NCBI RefSeq assembly: GCF_036625195.1
Contig: NZ_JAZKUG010000001.1
Span: 2,604,001-2,668,000 of the forward strand
Reading direction: 5' to 3'
From: Accumulibacter sp.
GTDB taxonomy: Bacteria; Pseudomonadota; Gammaproteobacteria; Burkholderiales; Rhodocyclaceae
Length of the DNA: 64,000 nt
Shown one piece after another: positions 28,128-36,643 of the stretch (positions within the stretch are counted from its first letter, which is position 1; each line of letters starts with the position of its first letter). The translations under genes and the position numbers were made by a program. The notes below the pieces were generated by a model, which worked only from the letters and a program-made list of their open reading frames with translations, was not told where the DNA came from and searched no databases.

Positions 28128-29735
28128 TCAGTCCGGCAGGGCTGTCGCAGTGCGGTCGTCGGCGAACATGACGGTGCCGCCACGCCGCTGGTCGCCGGCG
28201 CCGGCGAGGCGTCCGTCGATGCGGGCGACGCAGTTCACGCCACCAAAGAACATGCTGGCCGACGCGAAGCGGGTCGCGCCCGGCCAGCGCGCCTGCAGGG
28301 CGTCGGCGGCGCCAGCGGCCAGACCAGCGGTCTCGAACCACAGCTGCCGGCCTTCGATGTGCTGCCGCGAGGCATTCACCGCTTCGTCGAGCGGACGTCC
28401 ATAGGCCAGCACGTTGAGCAGGGTCTGCAGGATGGCACTGCGGATGCGGTTCGACCCGCCGCTGCCGAGCGCGAGGCGGGGCCGGTCGCCGGCGAGGACG
28501 ATCGTCGGCGACATCATCGTGCTCATCCGGCTGCCGGCCGCCAGTCGGTGGAACCCGGCCGGGTTGATGTCGTCCTCACCGAGGAAGTTGTTGACATGGA
28601 TGCCCAGCCCGGGCAGGGCGTGCCCGCAGCCCTCGCCGTTGCTGGTCGTCATCGCCGCCGCCATGCCTTCGGCGTCGATCACCGAAATGTGCGTCGTCGC
28701 GCCCAAGGCGTTCTCTCGGCCGAGCGCGCGCGCGTGCCGTGCCCACTGCGGCAGGCTGCCGCCGGCGACGAGCTGCCGGATCGCTTCCGGGTCGGCGTGC
28801 AGGCGGTGGTCGTAGCCGGCACCGCGCACTTCCGAGACCGTCGCCAGTACCGCCGCGATGGCCAGTTGATGAGCCGGAGAGCGGAATTCCTCGCCGCCAA
28901 GGCCGAGTTCCTCGGCGATGCGCAGGCCGGCGCCGATCAGGCCACCGCCGGCCGACGGTGGCGGGTTGGTCAGCACCGTGAAGGGCCCGAAGGGAATGCG
29001 CAGCGGTTCGCGTGCCAGCGGCGCATAGCTCGCCACATCCTGCTCGCCGATCAGTCCGCCTTGCGCCGGCGCGAAGTGCTCGACGAGCGAACGGTGGTAG
29101 GTCGCCACCTGGGCGTCGGGACTGCCGTCCGCGAGCCCTTGCAGGAAATCCCCGAGATCCGGGTTGGCCAGCCGATCACCCGCCCGTGGCAGACGCCCGG
29201 CAGGCTGGAAGAGGCGGCGCACCGTGGCCGAGTTGCTGGCGATCGGCGCAATCAGGCCGGCGATCGCGGCGATCTGCGGACTGACCCGGAAACCGTCGCG
29301 CGCCCAAGCCACGGCCGGCGCGACGACCTCGTGCAGCGGCAGGCGGCCGGCGCGCCGGTGCAGGGCGAGCAGGCCGACGAGCTGGCCCGGCACCGCAGCC
29401 GCTCCCTTGCCGATATGGAAGACCTGGCTGGTCTCGCCGAAGTCGACGGTGATCGGTGCGAAGTCGAGGATCGGCCAGCTGGCCAGTCCGAGTCCCGGCG
29501 CCGCACCAAAAAAGTCGAGCACCTCGTAGCCGTCGCGCGCGTCACCCCAGACGCAGGCGCCGCCGCCGCCGAGCGAGGTCAGCGGCAGTTCGGTGACGGT
29601 CGCCGCGAGCTTGGCGGCGACGATCGCGTCGACTGCGTTGCCGCCGCGCTGCAGCACCCGGACACCGGCGGCCGCCGTGTGCGGCTCCGATGCAGCGATT
29701 ACGCCACGAATTCCCATCGGCGAAGGATACGCCAT
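28128..29735 (-). CDS. Gamma-glutamyltransferase family protein
   Basis: About 535 residues, an Ntn-hydrolase made as a precursor that cleaves itself. The N-terminal opening (MGIRGVIAASEPHTAAAG, then VLQRGGNAVDAIVAA) is typical, and the autoprocessing site is in GATTHISVIDAEG, where the Thr before HIS becomes the nucleophile of the small subunit. The later SRMSTMMSPTIVL and GSGGSNRI motifs bind the glutamyl group. No signal peptide is evident, so it belongs to the cytosolic or atypical GGT group rather than periplasmic Ggt. ATG 29735 and ATG 29717 are both possible; neither has a clear ribosome site. Confidence 0.88.
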   Translation of the reverse strand: MAYPSPMGIRGVIAASEPHTAAAGVRVLQRGGNAVDAIVAAKLAATVTELPLTSLGGGGACVWGDARDGYEVLDFFGAAPGLGLASWPILDFAPITVDFGETSQVFHIGKGAAAVPGQLVGLLALHRRAGRLPLHEVVAPAVAWARDGFRVSPQIAAIAGLIAPIASNSATVRRLFQPAGRLPRAGDRLANPDLGDFLQGLADGSPDAQVATYHRSLVEHFAPAQGGLIGEQDVASYAPLAREPLRIPFGPFTVLTNPPPSAGGGLIGAGLRIAEELGLGGEEFRSPAHQLAIAAVLATVSEVRGAGYDHRLHADPEAIRQLVAGGSLPQWARHARALGRENALGATTHISVIDAEGMAAAMTTSNGEGCGHALPGLGIHVNNFLGEDDINPAGFHRLAAGSRMSTMMSPTIVLAGDRPRLALGSGGSNRIRSAILQTLLNVLAYGRPLDEAVNASRQHIEGRQLWFETAGLAAGAADALQARWPGATRFASASMFFGGVNCVARIDGRLAGAGDQRRGGTVMFADDRTATALPD

Positions 29736-29865
29736 GCCGGCGCCGGCGGAAAGAAGGCTGCTGCTGCCGCCGGCGGCGACCGGGGACCGTGGCCGGCGGC
29801 GGTTGCGGCGACGCGGCGAGGGTGGGCGATGGCGCAGGCGCAGCCCGTCGGGCCGGCGCTTCAAC

Positions 29866-29871
29866 TAGAAT
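29866..29871 (+). promoter_or_regulatory. Putative -10 (TAGAAT) for gltX
   Basis: TAGAAT lies 29 bases before the gltX start codon and beyond the divergent GGT gene. No clear -35. Confidence 0.35.
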
Positions 29872-29900
29872 GAGGCCTTTTCCGACTGCGACCAGCGACC

Positions 29901-31319
29901 ATGATCCGCACCCGCTTTGCTCCCTCGCCAACCGGTTTCCTGCACGTCGGGGGTGCGCGTACCGCACTCTTCTCGTGGGCCTACGCGCGTCGCCACGGTG
30001 GCCGCTTCATCCTGCGGATCGAGGACACCGATCTCGCCCGCTCGACCCCCGAGGCCGTGCAGGCGATTCTCGATGGCATGCGGTGGCTTGGCCTCGCGCA
30101 CGATGAGGGCCCGTTCTACCAAACGCAGCGCATGACGCGTTATCGGGCCGTGATCGCCGAGATGCTCGCCGCCGGCACCGCCTACCATTGCTATATGCAG
30201 CCCGACGAGCTCGATCGCTTGCGGGCCGAGCAGCGCGAACAGGGTCGCAAGCCGCGTTACGACGGCCGCTGGCGGCCGCAGCCGGACAAGCGCCTGCCGG
30301 AGCCGCCGGCCGGGATCGAGCCGGTGGTCCGTTTCCGCAATCCGGTGGACGGAGTCGTCGCCTGGGACGACCTCGTGAAGGGGCGCATCGAGGTCGCCAA
30401 CAGCGAGCTCGACGACTTGGTGATCGCCCGCGCTGACGGCTCGCCAACCTACAATTTCTGCGTCGTCGTCGATGACCGGGACATGGGCATCACGCACGTC
30501 ATCCGCGGCGACGACCACGTCAACAACACGCCGCGCCAGATCAACATCCTGCAGGCGCTCGGTGCGCCGGTGCCGCTCTACGCCCACTTGTCGATGATCC
30601 TCGGCGACGACGGGCAGAAACTGTCGAAACGACATGGTGCGGTGAGTGTCATGCAGTACGATGATGCGGGCTACCTGCCGGAGGCGTTACTCAACTACCT
30701 GGCCCGTCTCGGCTGGTCGCACGGTGACGACGAGATCTTCTCGATGCAGCAGTTCTGTGAGTGGTTCGATCTCGACCACATCACCCCGTCGGCAGCCCAG
30801 TTCAACAGCGAGAAACTCATCTGGCTGAACGCGCATTACCTGCGCCGCTGCGACGCCGGTCGCCTGGCTGACCTGGTCCGCCCGCGGCTGGCGGCGCGCA
30901 ACGTCGTCGTCGGCGAGACGCCGTCGCTGGCGGCGATCATCGAGCTCCACAAGGAGCGCGTCAGCAACCTCAACGAACTGGCCGATGTCGCCGAAGTGTT
31001 CTACATCGACCTGCAGCCGAGGAGCGAACTGCTGGCCCGCCACTTGGCGCCCGAGGTTCTGCCGCTGCTCGACGACTTCGCCGCCCGGCTCGCCGAAGTG
31101 CCCTGGCAGGCGGCGGCCATCGCCGCGCTGATCAAGGAGTGCGTCGCCCGCCACGGTGTGAAGATGCCGAAGCTGGCGATGCCGGTACGCGTCCTCCTGA
31201 CCGGTCTCGAGCAGACGCCTTCGGTCGACGCGCTGATCGCGCTCTTTCCGCGCACCACTGCGCTCGAGCGGCTGGCGCGTGCCCCGCGCGTCGCGTCCTC
31301 GGCGCCGCGCAGCGTGTGA
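29901..31319 (+). CDS. gltX: Glutamyl-tRNA synthetase
   Basis: 472 residues, class I synthetase that charges tRNA-Glu. HIGH-type motif PSPTGFLHVGGART (residues 8-21) and KMSKS-type motif KLSKRHG (240-246) are intact. RxEDTD (RIEDTD) and the C-terminal anticodon-binding helical domain (MPVRVLLTGLEQTPSVDALI) are present. ATG 29901 is the only sensible start since the catalytic core begins at once. A tRNA-Ala/tRNA-Glu pair with its own promoter follows 118 bases downstream. Confidence 0.97.
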   Translation: MIRTRFAPSPTGFLHVGGARTALFSWAYARRHGGRFILRIEDTDLARSTPEAVQAILDGMRWLGLAHDEGPFYQTQRMTRYRAVIAEMLAAGTAYHCYMQPDELDRLRAEQREQGRKPRYDGRWRPQPDKRLPEPPAGIEPVVRFRNPVDGVVAWDDLVKGRIEVANSELDDLVIARADGSPTYNFCVVVDDRDMGITHVIRGDDHVNNTPRQINILQALGAPVPLYAHLSMILGDDGQKLSKRHGAVSVMQYDDAGYLPEALLNYLARLGWSHGDDEIFSMQQFCEWFDLDHITPSAAQFNSEKLIWLNAHYLRRCDAGRLADLVRPRLAARNVVVGETPSLAAIIELHKERVSNLNELADVAEVFYIDLQPRSELLARHLAPEVLPLLDDFAARLAEVPWQAAAIAALIKECVARHGVKMPKLAMPVRVLLTGLEQTPSVDALIALFPRTTALERLARAPRVASSAPRSV

Positions 31320-31391
31320 TTGCGCGCGGCTTGCGGCGCCGGCAGAGCAGGACCTTGAAGCGCCAGGAGCCGGCGGGGCAGCGATTCGCGC

Positions 31392-31420
31392 TTTACAGCG
31401 GCGGGTCGACTGCCTATAAT
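31392..31420 (+). promoter_or_regulatory. Strong sigma-70 promoter for the tRNA-Ala/tRNA-Glu operon
   Basis: TTTACA (31392-31397), exactly 17 bases, then a perfect TATAAT (31415-31420). The tRNA-Ala starts 18 bases after the -10. The downstream GCGG before the start resembles a stringent-control discriminator. Confidence 0.85.
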
Positions 31421-31437
31421 CGCGGCTTCTTTCGGGC

Positions 31438-31513
<76 letters not shown>

Positions 31514-31533
31514 CAAGCCGAGAGAAGTTCCGG

Positions 31534-31609
31534 GTCCCCATCGTCTAGAGGCCCAGGACACTACCCTTTCACGGTAGGTACCGGGGTTCGAATCCCCGTG
31601 GGGACGCCA
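31534..31609 (+). tRNA. tRNA-Glu (anticodon TTC)
   Basis: 76 bases with CCA encoded (31607-31609). Acceptor GTCCCCA pairs with TGGGGAC; stem CTACC/GGTAG encloses CTTTCAC, giving TTC. It lies 20 bases after tRNA-Ala and is the substrate of the gltX product encoded just upstream. Confidence 0.96.
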
Positions 31610-31689
31610 GCAGCTCGCCGCCTTCGCGATCCGAGCGGATGCGCCGGAAGTGCCGCAGTGCGACCGCTCCCCAGTCAATGTCCAGTAAG

Positions 31690-32225
31690 CGCTTCATTTG
31701 CCAGGGCTCGCCGCGACGCGGGGTTCCTGAGTGGGACGCTTGCGCCAACATCTGCCGCGCAAGACGACGGTGTCGTGGCGTCGGGCGCTTTCAGTCGACG
31801 GCACAACGTCCGTTCCGACACCCCGACAGGCCGAGGTGCCTGGCCAGAGTCTTGCGTTTGCTGCGAGGCGACGCACCTGCTCCGGGAGCGAAACCGCTTC
31901 GCGTTCGCGGGAATCAGGTTGTTCAGGTAGGTACTGCTGCGATGCGCCTGGGCGTGTGCAGGCTGCAGTCGCCAACTCGAGTGGCAGGTGCTGCAGAAGG
32001 ATCTCATCGCCAGCGCAGGGCAGGCGGGCGCGTGCGAGAGTGTGGCGCAACTCGCGCACATTGCCGGCGTAGGCAGAGCGTCTCAGCCAGTCCGCTGCCT
32101 CCGGCGACAGGCGCCTGCCGGAACTACCGCCAGCGACCCGGGCGAGCAGGGTTTCGGCCAGCAGCAGGACATCGTCACTGCGCTGCCGCAGTGGTGGCGG
32201 GTGAATCGGGAAGACATTGAGGCAT
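31690..32225 (-). pseudogene. Remnant of a sigma-54-dependent transcriptional activator
   Basis: On the minus strand from about 32222 the translation reads LNVFPIHPPPLRQRSDDVLL, then AADWLRRSAYAGNVRELRHT, the end of a sigma-54 AAA+ domain (normally RLNVFPIxLPPLRER and PGNVRELR). A C-terminal HTH can be pieced together (KTLARHLGLS, then SERTLCRRLKA) with frame changes near 31850-31880, including a 5-base duplication-like GGGTG. The GAFTGA, Walker A and Walker B parts and the whole sensor domain are missing. It lies directly behind tRNA-Glu, a common site for integration and decay. It cannot encode a working activator. Confidence 0.7.
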
Positions 32226-32619
32226 GGCTCCCCTACGGAGTTGTTCGTGGGTAACGGCGACGCCCTGAATCTGGGATCGATCGCGTCGGACTGAAGCGCC
32301 TCCTTGGCGGGCCGTTGCGCGGATTGTTCGCGTCCGCTGGTTGTTTCAAGCCGCCGGCATCGTCAACGCGCCACCGGCACCGTGGCGTGCGCGCCGACGC
32401 GCCGCCCGCGGCGCGGCTTTCCAGGTATGCGAAAGGAGCGAGAGCGCCGGCTTGCCCACCCCAGTTCGTCGGGCGGCGGGCGGTCGATGCGGCGCCAGAG
32501 GAGTATGGTTTCTCTGGTGGGCGGTGCCGCGTGGCGCCCTGACCGTTCGTTCCACTACAATTCGATGGGCTCGGCAATCGATCCGGGACGGAGAGCGGCG
32601 ATGAAGGGAATACAAGGCA
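32226..32619. other. Non-coding stretch, no gene recognised
   Basis: 394 bases between the sigma-54 activator remnant and a possible small ORF. Short open frames on both strands are Arg/Pro/Ala-rich with no family similarity. A TACAAT near 32561 could be a -10 for the following genes. The region may be further decay of the same pseudogene locus. Confidence 0.4.
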
Positions 32620-32784
32620 GTGGCAACGAAGGCCATGGACCAGCTGGCGACGCGATTGCGCACTGAGCAACGTGGGCGGGCCAAGGGTCGCCGTGACGTC
32701 TGGAAGACGAATGGCGAACGGACTTGGCTGACCGCGAAGTGGGCCGTCGAGCCCGTGCTGCCGTCCGTGCCGACAGCGCAATGA
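32620..32784 (+). CDS. Possible small basic protein coupled to the YkgJ-like gene
   Basis: 54 codons from GTG 32620 (or 49 from ATG 32635), ending in TGA that overlaps the next ATG as ATGA. The product is basic in its first half (RLRTEQRGRAKGRRDVWKTN) and Trp-containing (RTWLTAKWAVEP). AAGG lies shortly before GTG. I do not recognise it. The overlap and the amino acid mix favour translation, but a chance frame is possible. Confidence 0.3.
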   Translation: MATKAMDQLATRLRTEQRGRAKGRRDVWKTNGERTWLTAKWAVEPVLPSVPTAQ

Positions 32785-33281
32785 GGCTTCTATCCGAACT
32801 GCATCGGCAGATCGACGCACGCGTGCAGGCGATCCGCTCGGCGCGTCCCGACTGGCAGTGCGCCCGGGGCTGCGACGCTTGCTGCCGGCGGCTCGCCGCC
32901 GAGCCGCGGCTGACGGCAGCGGAATGGGATCTGCTGCGCGCAGGGCTGGCCGCGCTGCCGGCAGAGCGGCTGCGGCCGATCGCCGCCGACCTCGCGACCC
33001 TCGACGGTCGCTCGCAGGGTCCGCTCGTCTGCCCGCTTCTCGACCAGCCGACAGGCGCCTGCACGGTCTATGCTTGGCGGCCGGTCGCCTGCCGCACCTA
33101 CGGCTTCTACGTCGAGCGCCAACTCGGGCTGTATTGCCCCGACATCGAGGCACGCGTGGCGGGTGGCGCACTGGCCGATGTCGTCTGGGGCAATCACGAT
33201 GCCATCGACCACGGGCTTGCCAGCCTTGGCGAAGTCCGCACGCTGCGCGAGTGGTTTGCGGGCTGGCAGGACAGACCCTGA
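32781..33281 (+). CDS. YkgJ-family cysteine-cluster protein
   Basis: 166 residues. The CARGCDACCRR cluster near residue 29 and the downstream CPLLDQPTGACTVYAWRPVACRTYGF motif (shown here in its parts CPLLDQ and ACTVYAWRPVACR) are the Cys pattern of the YkgJ/UPF0153 group, believed to bind Zn or an Fe-S cluster. Function unknown. ATG 32781 is chosen since it overlaps the upstream small frame and begins the family N-terminus; the frame is open a further 19 codons upstream. Confidence 0.85.
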   Translation: MRLLSELHRQIDARVQAIRSARPDWQCARGCDACCRRLAAEPRLTAAEWDLLRAGLAALPAERLRPIAADLATLDGRSQGPLVCPLLDQPTGACTVYAWRPVACRTYGFYVERQLGLYCPDIEARVAGGALADVVWGNHDAIDHGLASLGEVRTLREWFAGWQDRP

Positions 33282-33283
33282 GC

Positions 33284-33348
33284 CGTGGCGGCGTGTGCCG
33301 GGCTGCGCCAGCATCCGGCCGCCTTGGCCGGATGGGCAGACCGCCACG
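33284..33348. terminator. Nested stem-loop between convergent ykgJ-like and dtd genes
   Basis: An outer stem CGTGGCGG/CCGCCACG (33284-33291 with 33341-33348) encloses an inner 9-bp stem CATCCGGCC/GGCCGGATG (33312-33320 with 33326-33334) with a GCCTT loop. The position between two converging stops suggests a bidirectional terminator; no T-run is seen. Confidence 0.4.
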
Positions 33349-33433
33349 CTGCAGCACAGCCGTGGGCTATGCCCTGCGGAGGGAAAACTCAGCGTGGCCG
33401 TGACCGCGGCTGGACGTCGGTAAGCGCGCGGCG

Positions 33434-33886
33434 CTATTCCGGCTGGCGCGAGTCGATCACGAGCGTCACCGGCCCGTCGTTCACCAGATGGACCTGCATG
33501 TCGGCAGCGAAAACGCCGCTCGGCACCGGGCGGCCGAGGGCGCTCTCGAGGCGGGCGACGAAGCGTTCGAACAGCGGCTGCGCGACCGTCGGCGGTGCGG
33601 CGCGCTGCCACGATGGCCGGTTGCCCTTGCGGGTGGACGCGAAGAGGGTGAACTGGCTGACCGCCAGAACCTCACCGCCGATGTCGCTGACGCTGCGGTT
33701 CATCAGTCCGGCGGCATCGGCGAAGATGCGCAGTCGAGCCAGTTTGCCCGCCATCCAGTCGAGGTCGCCGTCGCCGTCGCTCGCCTCAAACCCGGCGAAG
33801 ACGAGCAGACCGGCGGCGATGGCGCCGACGGTCTCGCCGGCGACGTCGACACGTGCCGCGCCGACCCGTTGCACGACCACCCTCAT
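33434..33886 (-). CDS. dtd: D-aminoacyl-tRNA deacylase
   Basis: 150 residues, full length. It removes D-amino acids (and glycine from tRNA-Ala) mischarged on tRNA. The SQFTLFAS motif (residues 77-84) and the cross-subunit Gly-Pro motif within NDGPVT (136-141) are intact. Its start overlaps the stop of the acetyltransferase gene as ATGA, placing it third in a CDF exporter/acetyltransferase/dtd operon. Confidence 0.95.
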   Translation of the reverse strand: MRVVVQRVGAARVDVAGETVGAIAAGLLVFAGFEASDGDGDLDWMAGKLARLRIFADAAGLMNRSVSDIGGEVLAVSQFTLFASTRKGNRPSWQRAAPPTVAQPLFERFVARLESALGRPVPSGVFAADMQVHLVNDGPVTLVIDSRQPE

Positions 33887-34341
33887 GCCGTGTCACCGTC
33901 GCTCAGGCGCCGCCGCATGCACACCGCAGAGGCCGGACAGAGGCTGCGGAACTCGCTGCATTGCGCGACTTCGGGCGGCACCTGGCAGCGATCGAAGGGT
34001 TGAAAGCCGCGTGCAGCAAAGAAGGCGGCTGCGCTCGTGGTGAGGAGAAAGATGTCGTGCTGGCCGTGGTTGCGCGCCCGTTGCACGAGTTCATCGAGCA
34101 GCCGGCTCCCGATTCCGCGTTGGCGGTGATCGGTCGACACTGCCAGAGACCGCAGCAGGGCCACCCCGGGGTAGTGTTCGAGGCCCGCGCTGGCGACGAT
34201 TCGCCCGCCGTCGCGGCAGACCAGGAAATCCGCCAGGTGTCGCTCGCGGAGGTCGGCGGTCGGCAGCCCGCAGCTCTGCAGCAGGTCCAGCAGGGTGGGC
34301 AGATCGGCGGCGTCCGTCGGGCCCGGTAGCAGACTGTTCAT
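33883..34341 (-). CDS. GNAT N-acetyltransferase, ArsN2-like
   Basis: 152 residues. The order DLPTLLDLLQSCGLPTADL, LVCRDGGRIVASAGLEHYPGVALLRSLAV (GLEHYPGVALLRSLAV is the distinctive part), acetyl-CoA loop HRQRGIGSRLL, LLTTSAAAFFAARGFQ and CSEFRSLCPASAVCM matches ArsN2 proteins of arsenic-resistance loci. The acetylated substrate in this family has been related to organoarsenicals but is not certain. Start ATG 34341 overlaps the CDF stop. An arsC gene lies 7 kb away in the same orientation, too far for one operon. Confidence 0.8.
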   Translation of the reverse strand: MNSLLPGPTDAADLPTLLDLLQSCGLPTADLRERHLADFLVCRDGGRIVASAGLEHYPGVALLRSLAVSTDHRQRGIGSRLLDELVQRARNHGQHDIFLLTTSAAAFFAARGFQPFDRCQVPPEVAQCSEFRSLCPASAVCMRRRLSDGDTA

Positions 34342-35336
34342 GACGGCCGCGCTGCGCGCGGCTGCCAACCGTTGCGGCGTGGCAGCCAGCGCACCGGCGC
34401 TGTCAGAGGCTCCGGCTGCAGCGTGACGTGCGTGATGCCGCTGGCCGCCAGCGCTTCCCTGCTCGCGGCCAGCACGGCTGGCCATTGCTCCAGCGACTCG
34501 ACGACGAGGTGCGCGGACAGCGCGACGCGGCTGGAAGAGAGGGTCCAGATGTGCAGATCGTGCACCGAAGTCACGCCCGGGATGCCAGCGAGGACGCGCG
34601 CCACCTGCTCGGTCGACAGGCTGGCCGGTACCCCTTCCATCAATGCCTGCAGCACCTCGCGCAGCAGCCGCAGGCTGGAGGCCAGCATCAGCGCGCAGAT
34701 CAGCAAGGAGAGCAGCGGGTCGGCCGTCGTCCAGCCGGTCCACATGACGACGGCGCCGGAAACCAGCGCGGCGACCGAGCCGAGCAGGTCGCCGAGCACG
34801 TGCAGCAGCGCGCCGCGGGTGTTCATCGTCTGTTCGCCATGCATCAGCAGCCAGGCGACGGCGATGTTGAGCAGCAGCCCGAGGGCGGCGACCAGCGTCA
34901 CGGCTTCGCCGTTGATGGCGACCGGCGTCAGGATGCGGTCGACAGCCGCCACCGAGATGCCGACGACGACGATGACCATGAAGAGGACGTTGAGGAGTGC
35001 CGCCAGCGTCTCGACGCGGCCGTAGCCATAGGTGTGCTGTTGCGTCGGCGGCCGCTGCGAGAACCAGGCGGCGAACGCGGCGAGGGCGAGCGAGGCGCTG
35101 TCCGTCACCATGTGGCCGGCATCACCGAGCAGGGCGAGCGAACCCGACCAGAAGCCGGCGGCAGCCTCGACGCCGGCAAAACCGAGCGTCAGCAGCAACG
35201 CCCAGAGCAGGCGTGGGCCGGCGTCCGCTGCGTGCCCGTGCGCATGCCCGCCATGTCGGTGGCCAGCGTGGTCGTGGTCGTGTCCGCACTTGCCGTGTTC
35301 GTGCGCGTCGTCTTGCTGCAGCTGTGGTCCGCTCAT
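34338..35336 (-). CDS. Cation diffusion facilitator (CzcD/ZitB-like Zn2+ exporter)
   Basis: 332 residues. A His-rich N-terminus (HEHGKCGHDHDHAGHRHGGH) is followed by six membrane helices (about residues 42-225) and a cytoplasmic C-terminal domain with HDLHIWTLSSSRVALSAHLV. The transport-site residues HMVTDSAS (in helix 2) and HVLGDLLGS (helix 5) are the HxxxD pairs typical of Zn2+/Cd2+ CDF exporters; it moves metal out in exchange for protons. Overlaps the acetyltransferase gene by ATGA. Confidence 0.94.
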   Translation of the reverse strand: MSGPQLQQDDAHEHGKCGHDHDHAGHRHGGHAHGHAADAGPRLLWALLLTLGFAGVEAAAGFWSGSLALLGDAGHMVTDSASLALAAFAAWFSQRPPTQQHTYGYGRVETLAALLNVLFMVIVVVGISVAAVDRILTPVAINGEAVTLVAALGLLLNIAVAWLLMHGEQTMNTRGALLHVLGDLLGSVAALVSGAVVMWTGWTTADPLLSLLICALMLASSLRLLREVLQALMEGVPASLSTEQVARVLAGIPGVTSVHDLHIWTLSSSRVALSAHLVVESLEQWPAVLAASREALAASGITHVTLQPEPLTAPVRWLPRRNGWQPRAARPS

Positions 35337-35345
35337 GGTGGTGGA

Positions 35346-35351
35346 ATTCTA
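35346..35351 (-). promoter_or_regulatory. Possible -10 (TTAGAAT) very close to the CDF start
   Basis: TAGAAT on the minus strand ends 10 bases before the CDF ATG at 35336. If used, the leader would be only about 3 bases, consistent with a nearly leaderless messenger; no Shine-Dalgarno sequence is seen in front of the ATG. Confidence 0.35.
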
Positions 35352-35375
35352 ACCGATATCGCCGTCCGCTCCGGG

Positions 35376-36431
35376 TCAGGGATGCGGGCGGAAGAGGCCG
35401 CCGCTGGCAACGCCCCGCGTCGTGCCCGCCAGCGTCGCCAGCCAGACGACGATCAGCAGAAACCAGCAGGCGATGCCGATCCAGTCGACGCCCGCCAGTC
35501 CCGTGGCGCCTCCGAGCCGCAGGCTGGCGGCGGCGAAGGCACCGAGTGGAAAGGTGAACCCCCACCAGGACAGTGCGAATGGCAGCAGGCCGCGACGCTG
35601 GGCGGCAGCGGTCAACAGCGTCGCCATCAGCAGCCACCAGACACCGGAGCCCCAGAAGAGCAGGCTGACGAGGAGGAGCACGCCTTCCGGCAGGGCGAAC
35701 GGTAGCTGCTCGGCGAGATTGAGCAGGCTGACGGGAATGGCGCCGATCGGTGCCAGGTGGATCCAGACTGTCGGCGTCAGCATGCCGAAAGCCGGCTTGG
35801 CCAGGTACTTGCGCTGCAGGGTCAGCGCCAGCAGAGCCAGGTACATCAACGTCCCGGCGCCGAGGGCGACGATGTTGAGCAGCAGGGCGAGGTCGCGTGC
35901 CGCGCCCGTGAGCTGACCGACCAGCGGCGCACCAGCGATGGGAATGACGACCAGGCCGACCGCCGGAATGAAGTTGGCCGGCGTCACGTGTTCGAGGCCG
36001 AGTTGCTCGCCGGCGAACGCCGTGTACAGCACCGCCAGGCCGAAAGCGAAGGTCAGCACCGCTCCCGTCCACCAGAACGCGAGCGCCAGGCCGACGTGCG
36101 GGCCGAAGGCGAGAAACTGCGCGGCGATGACCAGCATGGCGATCGGCAAGGTCGGATAGAAACTGGCCTGCACCGGATGCCGCAGCGTTGCCAGTGCGAG
36201 CTGCGGGTGCAGGAGGCAGCGGGCGAACCAGGGAAGCAGCAGCGTTGCGAAGAGTAGCAGATTGAAGTAGTGCAGTGCCCAGGCCGGCGCCTCGAGGACC
36301 GGCCAGCGCGAGGCGAGAGCCAGCGTGTCGAGGCTCAACACACCACTGCCCATGACGGCAGCGAACCAGCCGGGAGCGAAGTGGCGCACGACATCGGCAA
36401 GGGTGGTCGTCGGCGAATGGGCGGCGGCCAT
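35376..36431 (-). CDS. SLAC1/TehA-family (TDT) anion channel or transporter
   Basis: 351 residues with about ten membrane helices. The opening HFAPGWFAAVMGSGVLSL is the family hallmark (HFxPxWFxxVMGTG), and the central NFIPAVGLVVIPIAG and PVSLLNLAEQL are conserved. Members include TehA, yeast sulfite pump Ssu1 and plant SLAC1, so the substrate could be sulfite, a dicarboxylate or another small anion. No tehB beside it. Single gene, same strand as the CDF operon downstream. Confidence 0.88.
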   Translation of the reverse strand: MAAAHSPTTTLADVVRHFAPGWFAAVMGSGVLSLDTLALASRWPVLEAPAWALHYFNLLLFATLLLPWFARCLLHPQLALATLRHPVQASFYPTLPIAMLVIAAQFLAFGPHVGLALAFWWTGAVLTFAFGLAVLYTAFAGEQLGLEHVTPANFIPAVGLVVIPIAGAPLVGQLTGAARDLALLLNIVALGAGTLMYLALLALTLQRKYLAKPAFGMLTPTVWIHLAPIGAIPVSLLNLAEQLPFALPEGVLLLVSLLFWGSGVWWLLMATLLTAAAQRRGLLPFALSWWGFTFPLGAFAAASLRLGGATGLAGVDWIGIACWFLLIVVWLATLAGTTRGVASGGLFRPHP

Positions 36432-36643
36432 GGCTCGGGTTTCCTGTCGATCAGAGAACGCTGATTATCTCTCGGCTTGGACGCCAGCGCGCGGCCGTGG
36501 CTGCGGCCGGGTGCCGCTGCCATGGCCTCGCCGCCGCACCGCCTCGACCGCGCACACGTCCGGCGGCAGCGCTTCAGCCAGGCCTAAGGTTTCGCTGCCA
36601 TCATTCCTGGGCTAGACTGTTGATCGACAATCGGAAAGCCGCC

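Noticed and set aside
28104..29873. 589-codon plus-strand frame
   Set aside because: Antisense to the gamma-glutamyltransferase, which has its catalytic Thr and binding motifs.
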